A DNA stretch of 64,000 nt from Margaritispora aquatica (GCA_007644065.1 VJWN01000002.1:2319831-2383830), one strand, 5' to 3'; counted from the stretch's first letter, positions 40,834 to 52,724 are shown. A program made the numbers and translations. The notes: generated by a model from the letters alone, not told the origin.

Positions 40834-41466
40834 TCAAAACGGAGGATCGTAGCAGTTAAATTCACATGTCCATGAAAAAGTCCTCAGATCACCGTACCAA
40901 CATCCCCACCGCCCATCAATCGCACCTTGCATATCGTCATCCACCACCACCATCTCCACAACACCATGATGCCAAATAAGCTCCTTTCGCATCGTCTGCG
41001 GCACACCCTTCCCTTCTCTTGTCACTCTGATATACGGGGCGTAAAGCTTACACGAGTCTTCTGAAATCAAGATTTCTGAGTCCTGAAGCATGTTGAGGAA
41101 CAGCGGGCCAGGTGCAGTCATTGACAGATATGTTGCACCTCTTCTCGTTCTTCCGCAATGCCTCGGACCAAGAGCGTGCACACAAGTCTCGCAGTCGATG
41201 AGCGAAGTGTCGGTTGGTACCAGCCATCCATCTTTCATATCCGCCTTAGTAATCTCCGCCTCTTCCGAGTAGAATGCATTGATTTGGCGGTTGGAGATGA
41301 AGGCTGCGTTTGCTTGGAGGACCTCACGGAACTTCCGATGTGAATGTGCTAGTTCGTAGAAGCCTGCTAGAGGCAGGTAGTGGAAGATGTCGAGGAGGAT
41401 TTCGACGGGCAGCATGGGGAATAATGACTGCGATGCTTGTGTTGTGGCATGTGAAGCGGTCGCCAT
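40834..41466 (-). CDS. F-box-like protein (paralogue 1)
   Basis: A single-exon frame of 210 residues. An N-terminal F-box-like helix pair (FPMLPVEILLDIFHYLPLAG) is followed by FYELAHSHRKFREVLQANAAF. Later segments (DGWLVPT; TAPGPLFLNML; KELIWHHG) recur in the neighbouring gene at 42084. Cys/His-containing residues near 41200 are not a recognised metal site. The probable role is as an SCF substrate adaptor, but only the F-box-like start supports this. It is GC-richer than its flanks. Confidence 0.75.
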   Translation of the reverse strand: MATASHATTQASQSLFPMLPVEILLDIFHYLPLAGFYELAHSHRKFREVLQANAAFISNRQINAFYSEEAEITKADMKDGWLVPTDTSLIDCETCVHALGPRHCGRTRRGATYLSMTAPGPLFLNMLQDSEILISEDSCKLYAPYIRVTREGKGVPQTMRKELIWHHGVVEMVVVDDDMQGAIDGRWGCWYGDLRTFSWTCEFNCYDPPF

Positions 41467-42083
41467 TTCGATGTCGGGTTCTTGGTGACACTTTGATGTG
41501 TGTTGTTGCAGGAATGTCTTGTGGTCGTTGATGAATGGGGAATGATTTTAAAGTGTTTGTGCCGTATTAGATTCGACCTCCGCGTTTGAGGAGGTGGCTT
41601 TAGGTCCGCTTTGTTTTGTTGGCGAAGACTCCAGTGTTATCGAGGCGACTCCAACCCAAGGTAGGGCTCGCGACTATTTGTGATTTTGCCTGAAGTTGCA
41701 CAAGGAAACTTAAAATGAAATGATAATGAAACATCTAAGATGGCATATTCTAAAGAAATCAGCAGAGCAACTCAAGAAACACATAATGGTACAAGTATCT
41801 GAAGCTTTGAAAAATGGTTGTTGATCTAGAAGTGTAATTCTCCTCGAAGAAAATTAATCCTCGCCTTTGGAAGTCAAGCAGTCGTGCTTCACATGAAGCG
41901 TATCCATGAAGTATCATAATCATGTGACTTTTAATTGCCTTACTATCCCTCGCCTATAATCTATCTCCTAGACTTTCCGTGACCAAACACCCCTGTACCA
42001 AGAGCTGTCAATGATCTGCAACCCCGAGTCAAATAACGAGTATGGAAGTAGACCAACTGGTCGCTCCCTTCATTTGTCTCGTC
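41467..42083. other. Intergenic between tandem F-box paralogues
   Basis: Spacer of about 600 bases, AT-rich. No gene is recognised. Confidence 0.5.
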
Positions 42084-42692
42084 TCAATCGAGGGTGATCC
42101 AATGAATATTCCTTATCCGTCGAGGAGCAAGATCGGGTCCTGGCGAGCCATGATACCAAATTAAATTCCTGTTATTACTTATTGGGATGCCATTATTGTC
42201 GGGGTCGCTTCTTGCAATCCAGATCATGAAACGTGACGTTGTAGTTATCCTTCCCGCGTGGAAAAGCGAGCGTTGTCTTATTAAAGTTGTCTTTCTCGGT
42301 AAAAATTCCAGAAGATCCTCGAGGACAACATCCGCGAAGAGCGGTCCAGGTTTAGCAATCGAAAGCAGTAGGTCATTGTTGGACATGTCCTTGTTAGCAC
42401 GCTTATGGGCGTACTCTTCCAATATTTTCTGCCCACCAACAATCTCATAGTGTGTCGGTAGCAGCCATCCATTTATCATCTTTGGAACTGTAACAGCAGT
42501 GATACATGGGGCGAGTGTTTCGATTTTTGAGTTGCAGAGGAGATTTGCATTAACACGAAGGACACGTCGAAGGTACTGATTTGTATGCACGAGGTCTAGG
42601 TACGAGGACATGGGGACGAGCGAAATTATTTTGAGAAGTAGTTCCAGTGGGAGAGCCAAAAGAGTACCAGGTGTCGAAGTACTGCTAGACAT
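42084..42692 (-). CDS. F-box-like protein (paralogue 2)
   Basis: About 202 residues from the Met at 42692 (MSSSTSTPGTLLALPLELLL). An upstream in-frame Met at 42779 is possible but gives an untypical leader. The F-box-like helix (ALPLELLLKIISLVPMSSYL) is followed by LVHTNQYLRRVLRVNANLL. Shared motifs with the gene at 40834, in the same order, are NGWLLPTHYE, AKPGPLFADV and NLIWYHGSP. Sequence identity outside these motifs looks low, so the duplication is probably old. Confidence 0.72.
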   Translation of the reverse strand: MSSSTSTPGTLLALPLELLLKIISLVPMSSYLDLVHTNQYLRRVLRVNANLLCNSKIETLAPCITAVTVPKMINGWLLPTHYEIVGGQKILEEYAHKRANKDMSNNDLLLSIAKPGPLFADVVLEDLLEFLPRKTTLIRQRSLFHAGRITTTSRFMIWIARSDPDNNGIPISNNRNLIWYHGSPGPDLAPRRIRNIHWITLD

Positions 42693-44133
42693 GATGTCTT
42701 TTGTCCTGGTGATTGCCTTGATCTCTGAACAAATCTGAGCTGATATTTGTGTTTTGAGATGAGCTATTTGTATCTTCACTTTACTTTCAAGCCCCCTGTC
42801 TTTGTGTGCCTCTCTTACAAGATCTAGAACCTACCAAGAGACAAGCAGCTGGAAGAGAGGTGTAGATTATTCTTGAAACCACACTGTATATCTCAAAGTT
42901 AAGCGGAAGAGACAAGGGGGGCATACTCAAAGGGAAATTCCAATGGAGGCTGACCAAATTCGTCTTCGTAGAAGCCATGAGCAAATAAGGTACGGGCCAG
43001 CAACACGTGACAACAGAACAAATGAGAATGGAAAGGCACCTGAGTTGCCTCGGAAATTAGCTATCTCGCAGTGAAGATATGTTCCAAGCAACTCTGCTGA
43101 TCAGCGGTAATTAAAATTGACACATTTCGTAACTGGTTGATCATGTGACTTGAAACGTACTCTGAAGGCCTCACAACACACGAGTGGAGAAAATTCAACC
43201 ACAAATGAAAGTGCTATCTCCAGATATTTTCCGTTATGTAAGAACTCCGAATGAAGCAGTTCAAGGTCTGATCTAGCATAGATCTAGCATAAATCTAGCT
43301 CGTCATCTTGAATCACAACGTCAGGGCAAGTTGATGTGAATCAATCTGCCTACTCAACTCAAGTTTAGCGAAGCCAGTTAACTGCGAGATACATGTAGAA
43401 GTATCATCATAATGAATCAAAAGTTTGCATCTAACAAGTTTGAATGATAGTCCTAACAGAGATTGTGCTGGTCTTGCTGAGAGCCAGGCCTTCCGGACAA
43501 GACTCGCAACATGAGTAAGTATAAAAACCGAACTCGGCAATAATGAGCGATACTTTAGAGCGGACGACTCGAGTGTAACGATTCCGAGCTGGCTCAAAAA
43601 TTGTAGGCTGATATAGACACCGGAGAGCTATGAGAAGGTGTGGTAGGAAGTCGCTAAGCTGCTTTGGAGAGGGAGGTGCAGGATCGTTGAAGGTCTGCTC
43701 GCTTCTCATTGGCCAGCACCCAAAATGCTCACCATAAAACCTGGACATCCCCCTCCCACACCATCTTCCTTTCCTCTTCATTTTTCCTCCAGAAAATCAT
43801 CAAAGTGTCTTTGCCAAACATCCACAACAAGTTTCCAATTTGATTGGACCTCTTCAGACCCCTGAGACCTCTTCTATAGCTGAGCCATACTCGGTACCCT
43901 CGATTCCTCTCTTATCGCATGATTGTGTGCACAGCACTCGCCAAGGCACCCACTTGTCATCCTCTTCCATCAACATCTCGTCGTCGTTGTAGTTACCATC
44001 AATCACCACCACCAACATCTTCCTTCCATCAACTTTGAACGTGCACCTCAACTTGAAGGGTCGTCACTAGCAGCACCAGACTTTCTTGGTCTTCTGTTAA
44101 CGCCTGCACTGGCAGCTGCCAACAAAATCCAAG
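42693..44133. other. Intergenic with a small direct repeat
   Basis: 1.4 kb. Contains three close copies of ATCTAGCATA/AATCTAGC at 43270-43300. Frames at 43313-43781 (minus) and 43854-44051 (minus) lack motifs. The last 250 bases are C- and T-rich and probably 5' UTR of the gene at 44134. Confidence 0.5.
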
Positions 44134-44960
44134 ATGTCCGTTTTATCAATCCCCACGATGACTTACACACTTATCACGAACAAACCATTGCCTTTCTCCT
44201 CCCATAGCAAGAAGCCTCTGACATCGGCGATGAAAAAGCACAAAAGAACAGTAAGCAAACATGTGCACTGGCACTCCGATGTCGTCGACAACAAATGTGC
44301 GGTATTGGCCGAACACGCATATCTGCAATATGCCAAAGAGCCTTCGAACCAAGCCTTACTGAGGCGTTCGAGATCGCACCAACAACTTGTAGGACCATGT
44401 AGAATTGAGCCACTAGAGAATTTAGGAAGATCAAGGAAAAGATCACAAACTTCGTTGTCTCTTACTCGCAATGTTGAGAGGTGGATAACAGACATACCAG
44501 TCTTTGAGAGAAATGCCAATCAAACGACCTTAGATAGGCGAATGTCGTTCGTCCCTCCATTCGAGGCCAATTCAGGAAGAAAAAGGGACTCAAGAACTGC
44601 TCATTCCAGAGTTATGGCTATAGAGCGGCAAGCAAAGTCTTACCATGCGGAATACCAGGCACCTCCAGCAGTGCCCGATCCACCTTACCGCCACAGAGAA
44701 GGACCACCTCCAACACCACGGATTTCTCGGTTGCCCACACCAGACTTGCCAGAAATAACTGATCAGAGATTTCCGTCCATGTGGAGTTCCATTGAGAAAA
44801 GCTCCGAGTCCAGAATGGCTGGTAAATGTAAGTACTCAGTTTGTGAAACTGGAACCATAGCTAACAAGCGGCAGTGGAGGCGGCGAGAGCTATGATAGCG
44901 AAAGATAGGGGAAGTAAGAGTCCCAAAATATATGAACAGAAAGAATTGAGGCGAATTTGA
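44134..44960 (+). CDS. Basic low-complexity protein, unknown function
   Basis: Two exons, 44134-44827 and 44875-44960, encode about 259 residues; the GTAAGT...GGCAG intron gives AGK-LEAARAMIAKDRG, ending in RRI. Basic clusters (SAMKKHKRTVSKHVHWH; RRSRSHQQ; RSRKRSQTSLS) and a Pro-rich part (PPAVPDPPYRHREGPPPTPR) are visible. No domain is recognised. A start at the second Met (44158) is equally possible. The intact splice and biased composition support a real gene, but not a function. Confidence 0.55.
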
Positions 44961-45581
44961 TAATCTCTGAGAGTCGTTCGATGTTCGATGAGAGGAGAAG
45001 TCATGAGGACATATCTCAACCAAATGATTGATGTTATGTAGGATTCTGTTGTTAGGGCGCCTGATATTTGGTATTTTGCCGTAGTTATCATATTCGAATA
45101 TTGAAAATGCAATGAGAAACATACAATAGACCTTAGTGCTGGAGGAGGATTCCGAGAGGAGTTGCAAGCTATTGTGCTCATGAACATGTGAGAGGTGTTG
45201 GAGTGCTGTCTAGGCTGCCCAGACCTATCAGCTCAGCGCTCAAGCCAGTCGTGGTCGTGCAGCAACGCCCCAGAGATCATAAATTATTGTCCGACCGGGC
45301 ATTTCGTGTTTATATCAACCGTAGACCTTCCACCAGGTATCAGAAAGCGTTTTGGTCATATATTGGTGGAGTTCTCGAGGTTGTAGTTCTTAACATGTCG
45401 TTGAAAGATGCTCGTTAAAGGGCCCACTTGGCATTGCACCCCCTGGTGTTATCGGCTCCCGTAAAATCGACCCCTCCATCCACAACCCCACCTTCACTCT
45501 TCACTCTCGCAGAAGTTCGAAATCAGTCAACAAAATCTCCAAATACAACAAGACAGCTTCAATTACAATCAATCAATCAAA
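44961..45581. other. Intergenic, RidA promoter
   Basis: Ends in a CA-rich 5' UTR-like stretch (45540-45580, repeated CAATCAAT) before the ATG at 45582. Short frames lack motifs. Confidence 0.5.
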
Positions 45582-46088
45582 ATGGCAGACATGAAGGTCG
45601 TTTACACCAAGGATGCTGCATTTCGTAAGCTTAATATTCCTCCCAAAAGGAGAAGAAAACACTAACAATTGCATAGCAGCAGGCCCATACGTACTTATCC
45701 CTTCTACCTCTTTTCCCCTCTGCCTTAATTGTTCTAAAAGCTAACATTTCCACGACAGTCACAAGCCATCGCCACATCTAGCACAATCTACTGCTCCGGC
45801 CAAATTCCCTGCGACCCATCAGGCACAATCCTGACTCTCGAATCCTCCTCCATCTCCGACATGACAAAGCTGTGCATCCAGAACCTCTCCGCCGTTCTCA
45901 AGGAAGCCGGCTCCGATATCACCAAAGTCGTCAAGGTCAATGTGTTCCTGACGAGCATGGACTACTTCGTCGAGATGAATGGCGTGTATGAGACTTTCTT
46001 CAAGCATAAGCCAGCTAGGAGCTGTGTTGCCGTGTATCAGCTGCCGAAGGGTGTTCCGGTCGAAATTGAGTGCATTGCTTTGGCTTAG
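45582..46088 (+). CDS. RidA/YjgF-YER057c-UK114 family protein
   Basis: Three exons, 45582-45624, 45677-45690 and 45759-46088, encode 128 residues, the family length. RidA proteins deaminate reactive enamine/imine intermediates from PLP enzymes. Hallmarks are AGPYSQAI across the exon junctions, IYCSGQIPCDP, LSAVLKEAG, VVKVNVFLTSMDYF, and the C-terminal ARSCVAVYQLPKGVPVEIECIA with the catalytic-site Arg. The middle exon is only 14 nt, but skipping it would break the frame and remove Pro-Ala-Gly-Pro-Tyr. No N-terminal presequence is seen, so a cytosolic Hmf1-like form is more likely than a mitochondrial one. Confidence 0.93.
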
Positions 46089-46507
46089 TTGGGTGAAGGC
46101 AACCAGAGCAATCGAGGCGATGTGGGTCCAGATACTTGGGTATGATAGGCATGCAATGGAATTACAAAAGCGATTGCTTGAAATCGTGTCTGAATTCGTT
46201 TGCCTATTCTTAATTCTACCATGAAGCAAGTTGCTCACAGCTGGACAGAATGCTTTCAAGTGAGCCTGTGGTTCGTTTCAATATTTATCATCATAATATA
46301 TGAAGTTAGGGAAATTCTACAAGGCAGCGAAAGTGAAATCAGATTTCTAAATTTCCCAAAACTCCTACAATGCACCCAATTCAAGGGAGTTTGCCTATGT
46401 CTAAACCACACCAAATCCCGAAAATTTCACAACCCAAAGCAACCAGAACTTAAAAAAAAGCCTCCCATACGTCAAACCTCAAAATCAAAAATCTCAACTT
46501 TCAAAAT
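46089..46507. other. Intergenic between convergent genes
   Basis: 3' flanks of RidA and the SMP-domain gene. Nothing else is seen. Confidence 0.5.
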
Positions 46508-46822
46508 TCACTTCCTGGCACCACCGCCATTTCCGGTTTGTTGACCGTTTCCACCACCAGAGGTTTTACCACCACCACCACCACCAGTGGCATTGGCATT
46601 GCGATCACCAGCTGATTGGGCACGAGCAGCAAAAGTGCCAGCACCGGTGTTTTGGCCACTGGTTGCCTTGTTCGGAATTAGCCAGTAAAGGAGAGGCGAA
46701 AAGTGGAAATGCGGGGAAGGTAATGGATTGGGGAAGGTAATGGATGGGAAGGACATAGTTTGACTTACTGAAGCAGACTGGATGCGAGAAGCAGCTTCTT
46801 TAGTCATTGGAGTGGGAGGCAT
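46508..46822 (-). CDS. SMP-domain (seed maturation protein-like) small protein
   Basis: Two exons, 46769-46822 and 46508-46666, encode about 70 residues. The N-terminus MPPTPMTKEAASRIQSAS joins ATSGQNTGAGTFAARAQSAGD, the pattern I associate with fungal SMP (LEA-like) miniproteins: a short Met/Ala/Gln helix followed by FAARAQSAGDRNAN. The tail is Gly-rich with GGG and NGG runs. Such proteins are hydrophilic and often linked to desiccation or spores; that role is only inferred. The long open frame through the intron in the minus frame is a coincidence, and the GTAAGT donor favours splicing. Confidence 0.72.
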   Translation of the reverse strand: MPPTPMTKEAASRIQSASVSQTMSFPSITFPNPLPSPHFHFSPLLYWLIPNKATSGQNTGAGTFAARAQSAGDRNANATGGGGGGKTSGGGNGQQTGNGGGARK

Positions 46823-49086
46823 GGCTTGTATTTTGCGATTAGCTTGAATTGGTATGGAGATTTTGTTGGTGGGTGGTGATGACTATTTGGATCAGGGTTT
46901 TAGGTTCAGATTTGATCGAGGTGCAGGCTTCGAATGAAAGTTTTGTTCCTGTGTCCTCAGAGCGAAGGGTATGTCTACTCATATACCCAGATTATCTCAT
47001 GAACTTCATCTTGTTCATGGAAGCATGGCCATGTCAATCAGTTCCATCAAAGTTGGTTTCAGTGCAGAAGACTGCAAATCGTGTCATGAGATAATTACAC
47101 TTGAATCACGAGATACTTGCAAGCTTGTGTATAACTATTTGCCAAGCACATGGTGATAACTTCGATGTGAGCTGCGGTGGTTGGTCATGCTCTCTCGTGA
47201 CTGTATATGGCAAACGAGCAAGTTTCATTTAGAACAAGCGAGAAGGTCCAAACAGGACATATCCAAGTGAGGCCCGAGAATGCAACAAGCTCTTGATATC
47301 GATGATGAGAAGAACGAAGGGGTCGAGCTAGTTACACTTTCGAGGTTTAAACAGTCGCAAAAATTGCGTGATTGAATTACTGGAATGTGTAAAATTACTT
47401 TAGAAACTACACGATGCCAACAAGGGGATAACATTGTGCAGGAAACAAAAAATTATTAATTATGCTTAATCATAATTCTGGCTTGCCATGCTTGCATCAC
47501 ATAACAAAAAAGCCCAAAGCAATTATGTCAGTATCTCAAAGCTTTTGCTTAACAAATACCTAGTAAGCATTTGCCATCAAAGTCAGGTGCATTGTTTGTG
47601 GACATGTGCCGTACAAAGCAAACAGGAATAGAAAGCCAGGAAGGTGTTCAAACCCACCAAGCAAACAACGTAATAAGTCGTTAGATGGCAAACAAGGTGA
47701 CTTCGCAGGAACCGTGGCTTTTATTGGATGATTGTGCATGCGTACCTGATGTTCTCCAGGTAACTGACCCAGCCTCAAAGCATGTCGTCGGAGACTTCGC
47801 AAACGCCACTTCGACACGTAGCCAGAACTTGCAAATTATCAGTCTTCCTCGTGTATCTTCACTTCGAGTTGGAAATTAGGGCACTGGCTCGGGGCATAAT
47901 TCCAAATGCAAATAGATAGCTACAAACAGTCTCGTATCGAGACAAATTCCCCGGCTGGCATATGCCTCAACACAATGCTCGGCACTATTTTCTAATCCAC
48001 CTCACTCACACCAACAGCACTTTGAATGACTTTCGGCAGCACTCCGCCGGACTCTACATGAGAGCTGAATATAAACCAGAAACAAGAAACCATCTGAACA
48101 TGAAATCCACAAAAGCAAAACGGGGGACACTCCGAAACTTAAAACCAACCTCAGCCCCCCAGCCACGTCTATTTTTACTACGCCACGCTGACAAACAGCT
48201 GTGGCGTCTCGGGAGAGTTGATATGCGATTGGCTCAGCACACATCACGGATCGCCTCTAGGATTATCAACGACAACTTGCGTCAAAGGTGCCTCGAAGGG
48301 ACTTTTCTGTTTTCGTATGCATGATGCATCAGCACTTACATTCGTGTCATGTCTACGATTACCTACCTTACTCAACCTTTGCCATTCCAAAGCCCGGATA
48401 AGGTAGAATTCAGTGATCATCATCATGGTTACTCTTGGCTTAGTCACATTCTCTCCATGGCAGGCTGTGCGTCGATATAAAGTTTCTCACGCACCCCGTC
48501 CATTCACCACTCATTTTTATCTGATATAATTCCCTCCCGTCGCCTTGTTGCATTTCCATCCCTTCGTTCGCATAACCTTCTCCCTCCCTTCCGCATTCAC
48601 TCGTTCCAAGGACCGCTTGTTACTTCTTCCCCCTCTACCGGTTGTCGTACTCGTACATCAGGAAAGGGAAACAGCAGCACAAAGGCATAACCAGGCATAA
48701 CCGTGGGGAATTCCTTCTTGCACCCGGAAAGAGTAAACAGGAAACAATTAGCGTCGATAGATCGGCAAGATCACCCAGCACGGAGGTTCAGTGTGTTTGG
48801 AATTCGAAACATCCCAAGATAACAAGTCCCGGCTGTCGTCCGAACATAGATCCTTTCCCCCCCTCAACTGTACTCCTACTTCACCTCACCTCACCACACC
48901 TATCTCCACCTATTTTGGGCACTAGGATCGAACTAGAGACACTGCAGAAAAAACTACAAAACGATCGATCACCCCACATAAAGTTGCCTCGTTCAAAGCT
49001 TTTATAAAGACCTCTCAGACCACAATCCACTCGTCCCAACTCGAACAAATCTGCCAATAAAGCAACAGTACCTCGATCAATTCAAG
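46823..49086. other. Intergenic, 2.3 kb without a supported gene
   Basis: Small frames (for example plus 47962-48324 and 48642-49007, minus 47560-47817) have no motifs. The last 500 bases are strongly CT-rich and carry a TATAAA at about 49002, fitting a promoter for the gene at 49087. Confidence 0.5.
49000..49008 (+). promoter_or_regulatory. Possible TATA box of the small secreted peptide gene
   Basis: TTTATAAAG lies about 80 bases upstream of the ATG at 49087, in a CT-rich promoter-like segment. The position fits a core promoter, but no transcript evidence exists here. Confidence 0.4.
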
Positions 49087-49334
49087 ATGCAGTTCTCAAC
49101 CTCGCAATTTCTTGCTCTCTCAATGATGCTCTTCAGCACATTTTCTCTGGTCTCTGCCACGCCTGTACCATGCGATGATGTAAGTTCACAACCTCATCCA
49201 CTTAATGCTCCATTTGAATCAATTCTAACAACCAACAGAAAACGCGCGACCTAGTTCTCCACGGCGACCTCGACCCCAGCGCCTGTTGCAGCTATGGCGT
49301 TTGCAAAGGCGACGTCAACATCCAAGGTGCATAG
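49087..49334 (+). CDS. Small secreted cysteine-containing peptide (62 aa)
   Basis: Two exons, 49087-49179 and 49239-49334, each an exact number of codons, encode 62 residues. Too small to stand out as an open frame, it is supported by a clean GTAAGT...CAACAG intron, a typical signal peptide (LALSMMLFSTFSLVSA) and a stop directly after VNIQGA. The mature peptide is about 38 residues with four cysteines (one in PVPCDD, then ACCSYGVC). It could be an effector-like or antimicrobial peptide or a signalling precursor; no family is recognised. The neighbouring genes give no pathway context. Confidence 0.6.
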
Positions 49335-49771
49335 ACCGACGCGCTAGCCAGACAATATGACAAGGCCATCACGACTTCGAAAGTGCTTTGGGTCGGGATG
49401 TTTTGGGTGCTTTAGGAGTCAGGAAGAGTGACCACGGCGTTATTTTTACTCGGAAGAGTGTGGAGATTTAAAATGGCGTTTGGGATTGGATTGCAGGGCA
49501 GATTGGGATACGAGACTTGCAGACAACTTTAGAGCTTGGATTGAGGCTTGGATTTCGATTTGGCGTTGGGATTGGTGGCGATGGCATGGAGCATACACCA
49601 CATGGCGCGATAGATGGCAGGAGTTATTCTTGTATATACATATACACAACAGACTTTAGCCTTCTCGGGCAGGAGGTTGGGAAATGGTAACGGGGTGGGA
49701 ACCAAAATCTCACGAAATGCTATACGAGAAAATCTGTGCATTGGCACAAACCGAGAAGACAAGTCCTCGTA
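49335..49771. other. Intergenic
   Basis: 3' flank of the small peptide gene and 3' flank of the hydrolase (convergent). No gene is recognised. Confidence 0.45.
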
Positions 49772-50911
49772 TCACCCCACTTTGCAATTGAGAATACAAG
49801 AGCTATCAGTGACGAAGCCGTACGCTGACTATCAAATTCCTGCCATGTCAGCACTTCACTTCATAGCCTTTCCGAGATCTCGTCACAATACACACGAAGA
49901 TGGGAGAAATACAGGAACTACTAACCGCAACATTATGCACCACGACCTCCCTCCCGCCCTCCGTCGTCGTCCCACAACAATCATCCACCAAAACGCAACT
50001 CCACCCATTATTATACGCATCCTGCAGGGTCCCCAACACGCACTGATCGGTATTCACGCCAGCAAACAGCAGATTCCTGACCGCCCTCACCTCGAGCACC
50101 TGCCACAGGGGCTGCGCCGGCGACCAGAGCCCAGACATGCGGTTCTTGGCACACTGTATATCTGAATCACTCTTGTGTTCCCGGAGAGGAGCGTATATGG
50201 CGGCGTTCCAGGAGTCGGCCGCGAGGCATCTTCCGAGCGAAGGGGGATCCAGGGGCTGCCCGAGCCCGGGCCGACGTGTCTTGCTACGTGGTCGTGGTGG
50301 TGGTGATGGGGACTGGGACGGGGTTTGCAGGAGAGTGTCTCTCATGAAGCTGCGGTGGACGGCGGAGGGGAGGGTGAGCAGGTCAGAGGGGGTGAGGCCC
50401 CAGTTGAGCCAGATTATCTGGTTGAGTGAGGTGTTAGGGTTTCGATTCTTCTACTTTTTCGAGGCTTCGCCTTTTCCCTTTTCAATTGTTTTCTCTTCTC
50501 ATAATTTCATCTTATGTCTTGGTGGTAGTATCGACAGAGAGCAAAAGAAAGATAATGACATTAATAGGCAAAGATAGGCAAAAATATAAACAGTACCTGT
50601 ATCCCCAACTCCCTGCATTTCTCAATCACAGCAATAGTAGGCTCCACAGCCTTCAACCCATTCGGATGATCGGTGCACTTGTCAGAGAGGAAGAAATTCT
50701 GCATGTCGACTATCACGAGTGCTGTTTCTGTGGGGTTGAGGATGATAGATGTTGAGGGCGGTCCTTGGCTCGTGGCGATGGTAAATTTTTCCGAGCTAGT
50801 GGAGGATTGAGAGAGGTCGTAGGTTTTCGTGGTGGTGTCGTAGGTCCATGGGTGAGATAGGGGGCCGAAGGTTATGGTTGAGGGCTCAGGCGTGGATGTG
50901 GATGTCGTCAT
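49772..50911 (-). CDS. Isochorismatase-type cysteine hydrolase
   Basis: Three exons, 50597-50911, 49926-50417 and 49772-49828, encode about 287 residues. The catalytic triad of the family is visible: Asp in ALVIVDMQNFF, Lys in CAKNRMSGLW, and Cys in GVNTDQCVLGT. The end of exon 2 (GTTTEGGREVVVHNVA) joins to SAYGFVTDS in the last exon. That acceptor (TGATAG before TCAGCG) was selected because it restores the usual Y-G-F-V-x-D-S ending; the other open continuation would give a truncated protein. Members hydrolyse isochorismate, nicotinamide or ureidoacrylate-type substrates; the substrate is unknown here. A low-complexity Pro/Ser/Arg insert follows SFMRDTLLQ. Confidence 0.87.
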
Positions 50912-52360
50912 GGTTGGTGATGTTAGCAGGCAGGGCGTTTGAGTAGGCGAAGGGGTGATGAGAGAATGAGGTGATATTAGGTAGGGTTTTTGTTAGATTG
51001 CAATGCGATGCAATGGGATGCGGTGATGTTTTATATTATAGCGTTGAGGGGCAAAGCAGAGGAGGGGTATTTATGGTTATCAGGATCGACAATCCCGCTC
51101 CCGCTGCACCCTTCTGCTGATCTCCATCACCTTCGGTTAAGCGAGAAGGGTTCTTCCAACTTAGATTTTAACTTTGTTTCTGGCGTTTAGACTAATGTAT
51201 CTCTTGATATTTCGGTGCAAAACTAATGAATAGTTAGTCACAAGTATTATGCTGTTGAAAATCCTTGTGGGATATGCCTTATGTGATGGAGGAAGCGAAA
51301 CAAGTGTATGATTTCGCCAAATTGAATCAATTCTATAGCTCCACACCACTTTGAAGCAAGTTTGATTGCATAGTTCACCATGGTACTTGAGTAGAAACTA
51401 TGGGTATGGACATGAATCATAGCGGTGGAATGGGGCTGATTCGAAGTGGATATGCTGAATGTAGGGAGTTCCCCGGATACAAATGAAGCTGCAACAAAAT
51501 GTTCGTTCATCCCTATCAACTATTAAAAATAAAATGTGGAATACAACCAAACCATTTGAAAGATTGAGATGTGAATAAATTATATTCAAGAGCCGGATAT
51601 CATACTCATCTCTAGGTGAAATTAGTAACCGTGATATACGAAATAGTGATTAAACACCGGAATGTACATGATCGTTCCAATTAATTCAATATCGTTTGTT
51701 CGACAAACTTGCATATTCCCAATACACAATACACAAATCTGGAATTCGATCTAATAAAACCTTCGTGATCTATTCTTATTGCTGCTGTGCATCTCTTACT
51801 GCAGACAAATTTTAATTTGAAAAGTTGTAGTCGAGATACAATGACCAGAAAATGGAATCAGCATTCCATGCGACTTTTAAAACACATTGACAAGGCAGTA
51901 AAGAACGGAGCATGAAGATAGCTGAGCGAAAACTTGACCTACTGTTAGGATACCGTCATAGCTGCCATAATGAACCACTTTATGATAAATTACAGACCCA
52001 TCTCAAAGATCAAGACTGAGACTGACATAATTACCAAATTGCCAAATTTGCCAAACTTTTACACTTGACCTCGGAAAGCTTCTTCCCTAGCGGTGTTGGC
52101 CCTCAAAATCATATAGACACAATTGCTAGCATTGTACACTATCGTCTCTGGTCCAGACACCACGGAGGTATTCCCTTCCTCCACCTACACTTGAAGCTTA
52201 CATTTTACTTGCAAGCAAGTTCTTGCTCCTAATATGAAATTGCATCCGCTCAGTCTCAACGCAGCATCACACACTAAATCATCGCATCACTATCTACTTC
52301 GCTCTTCATCTGAGTTATCATACGTCGCGTAACGGTAACATTAAGCTTAAGAAAAGCTGC

Positions 52361-52384
52361 TGTCTGTCTGTCTGTCTGTCTGTC
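52361..52384. repeat. (TGTC)6 microsatellite
   Basis: Six perfect copies of a 4-base unit are seen in the sequence. Likely length-polymorphic. Confidence 0.95.
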
Positions 52385-52693
52385 ATTTATTATCACTTAG
52401 CCATAACCATAACGCAATCAAAGATCGCGGCAGCTAAGACCGGAATCACACGGGAAAATGACACAGAAAGTAATACTGATATTAATACCAATATTAATAC
52501 AGTCTTGACTAGACTACTCGCCGCTTCCTATCGACTATAAGCGTACCTACCAAAGCATCATTGCATCGCCAAGTTTTAACAACCCCCATACGAGAACTGC
52601 CCCCACTTCGTTTTAGGTTGTTTAATCCTCCAAGGAGATAATGCAGTAAAAATACCTCACACCTCTTACATTCAAAAACAGAACCTTAGAAAC

Positions 52694-52724
52694 CTTCGAA
52701 AATTTCGAAAATTTCGAAAATATC
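52694..52724. repeat. Tandem TTCGAAAAT-like repeat
   Basis: About three copies of a 9-base unit, the last one diverging to ATCGACAAT. Confidence 0.85.

Noticed and set aside
52361..52384. Considered as a CRISPR-like or phase-variable array
   Set aside because: A simple 4-base microsatellite without spacers, in a eukaryotic intergenic region.
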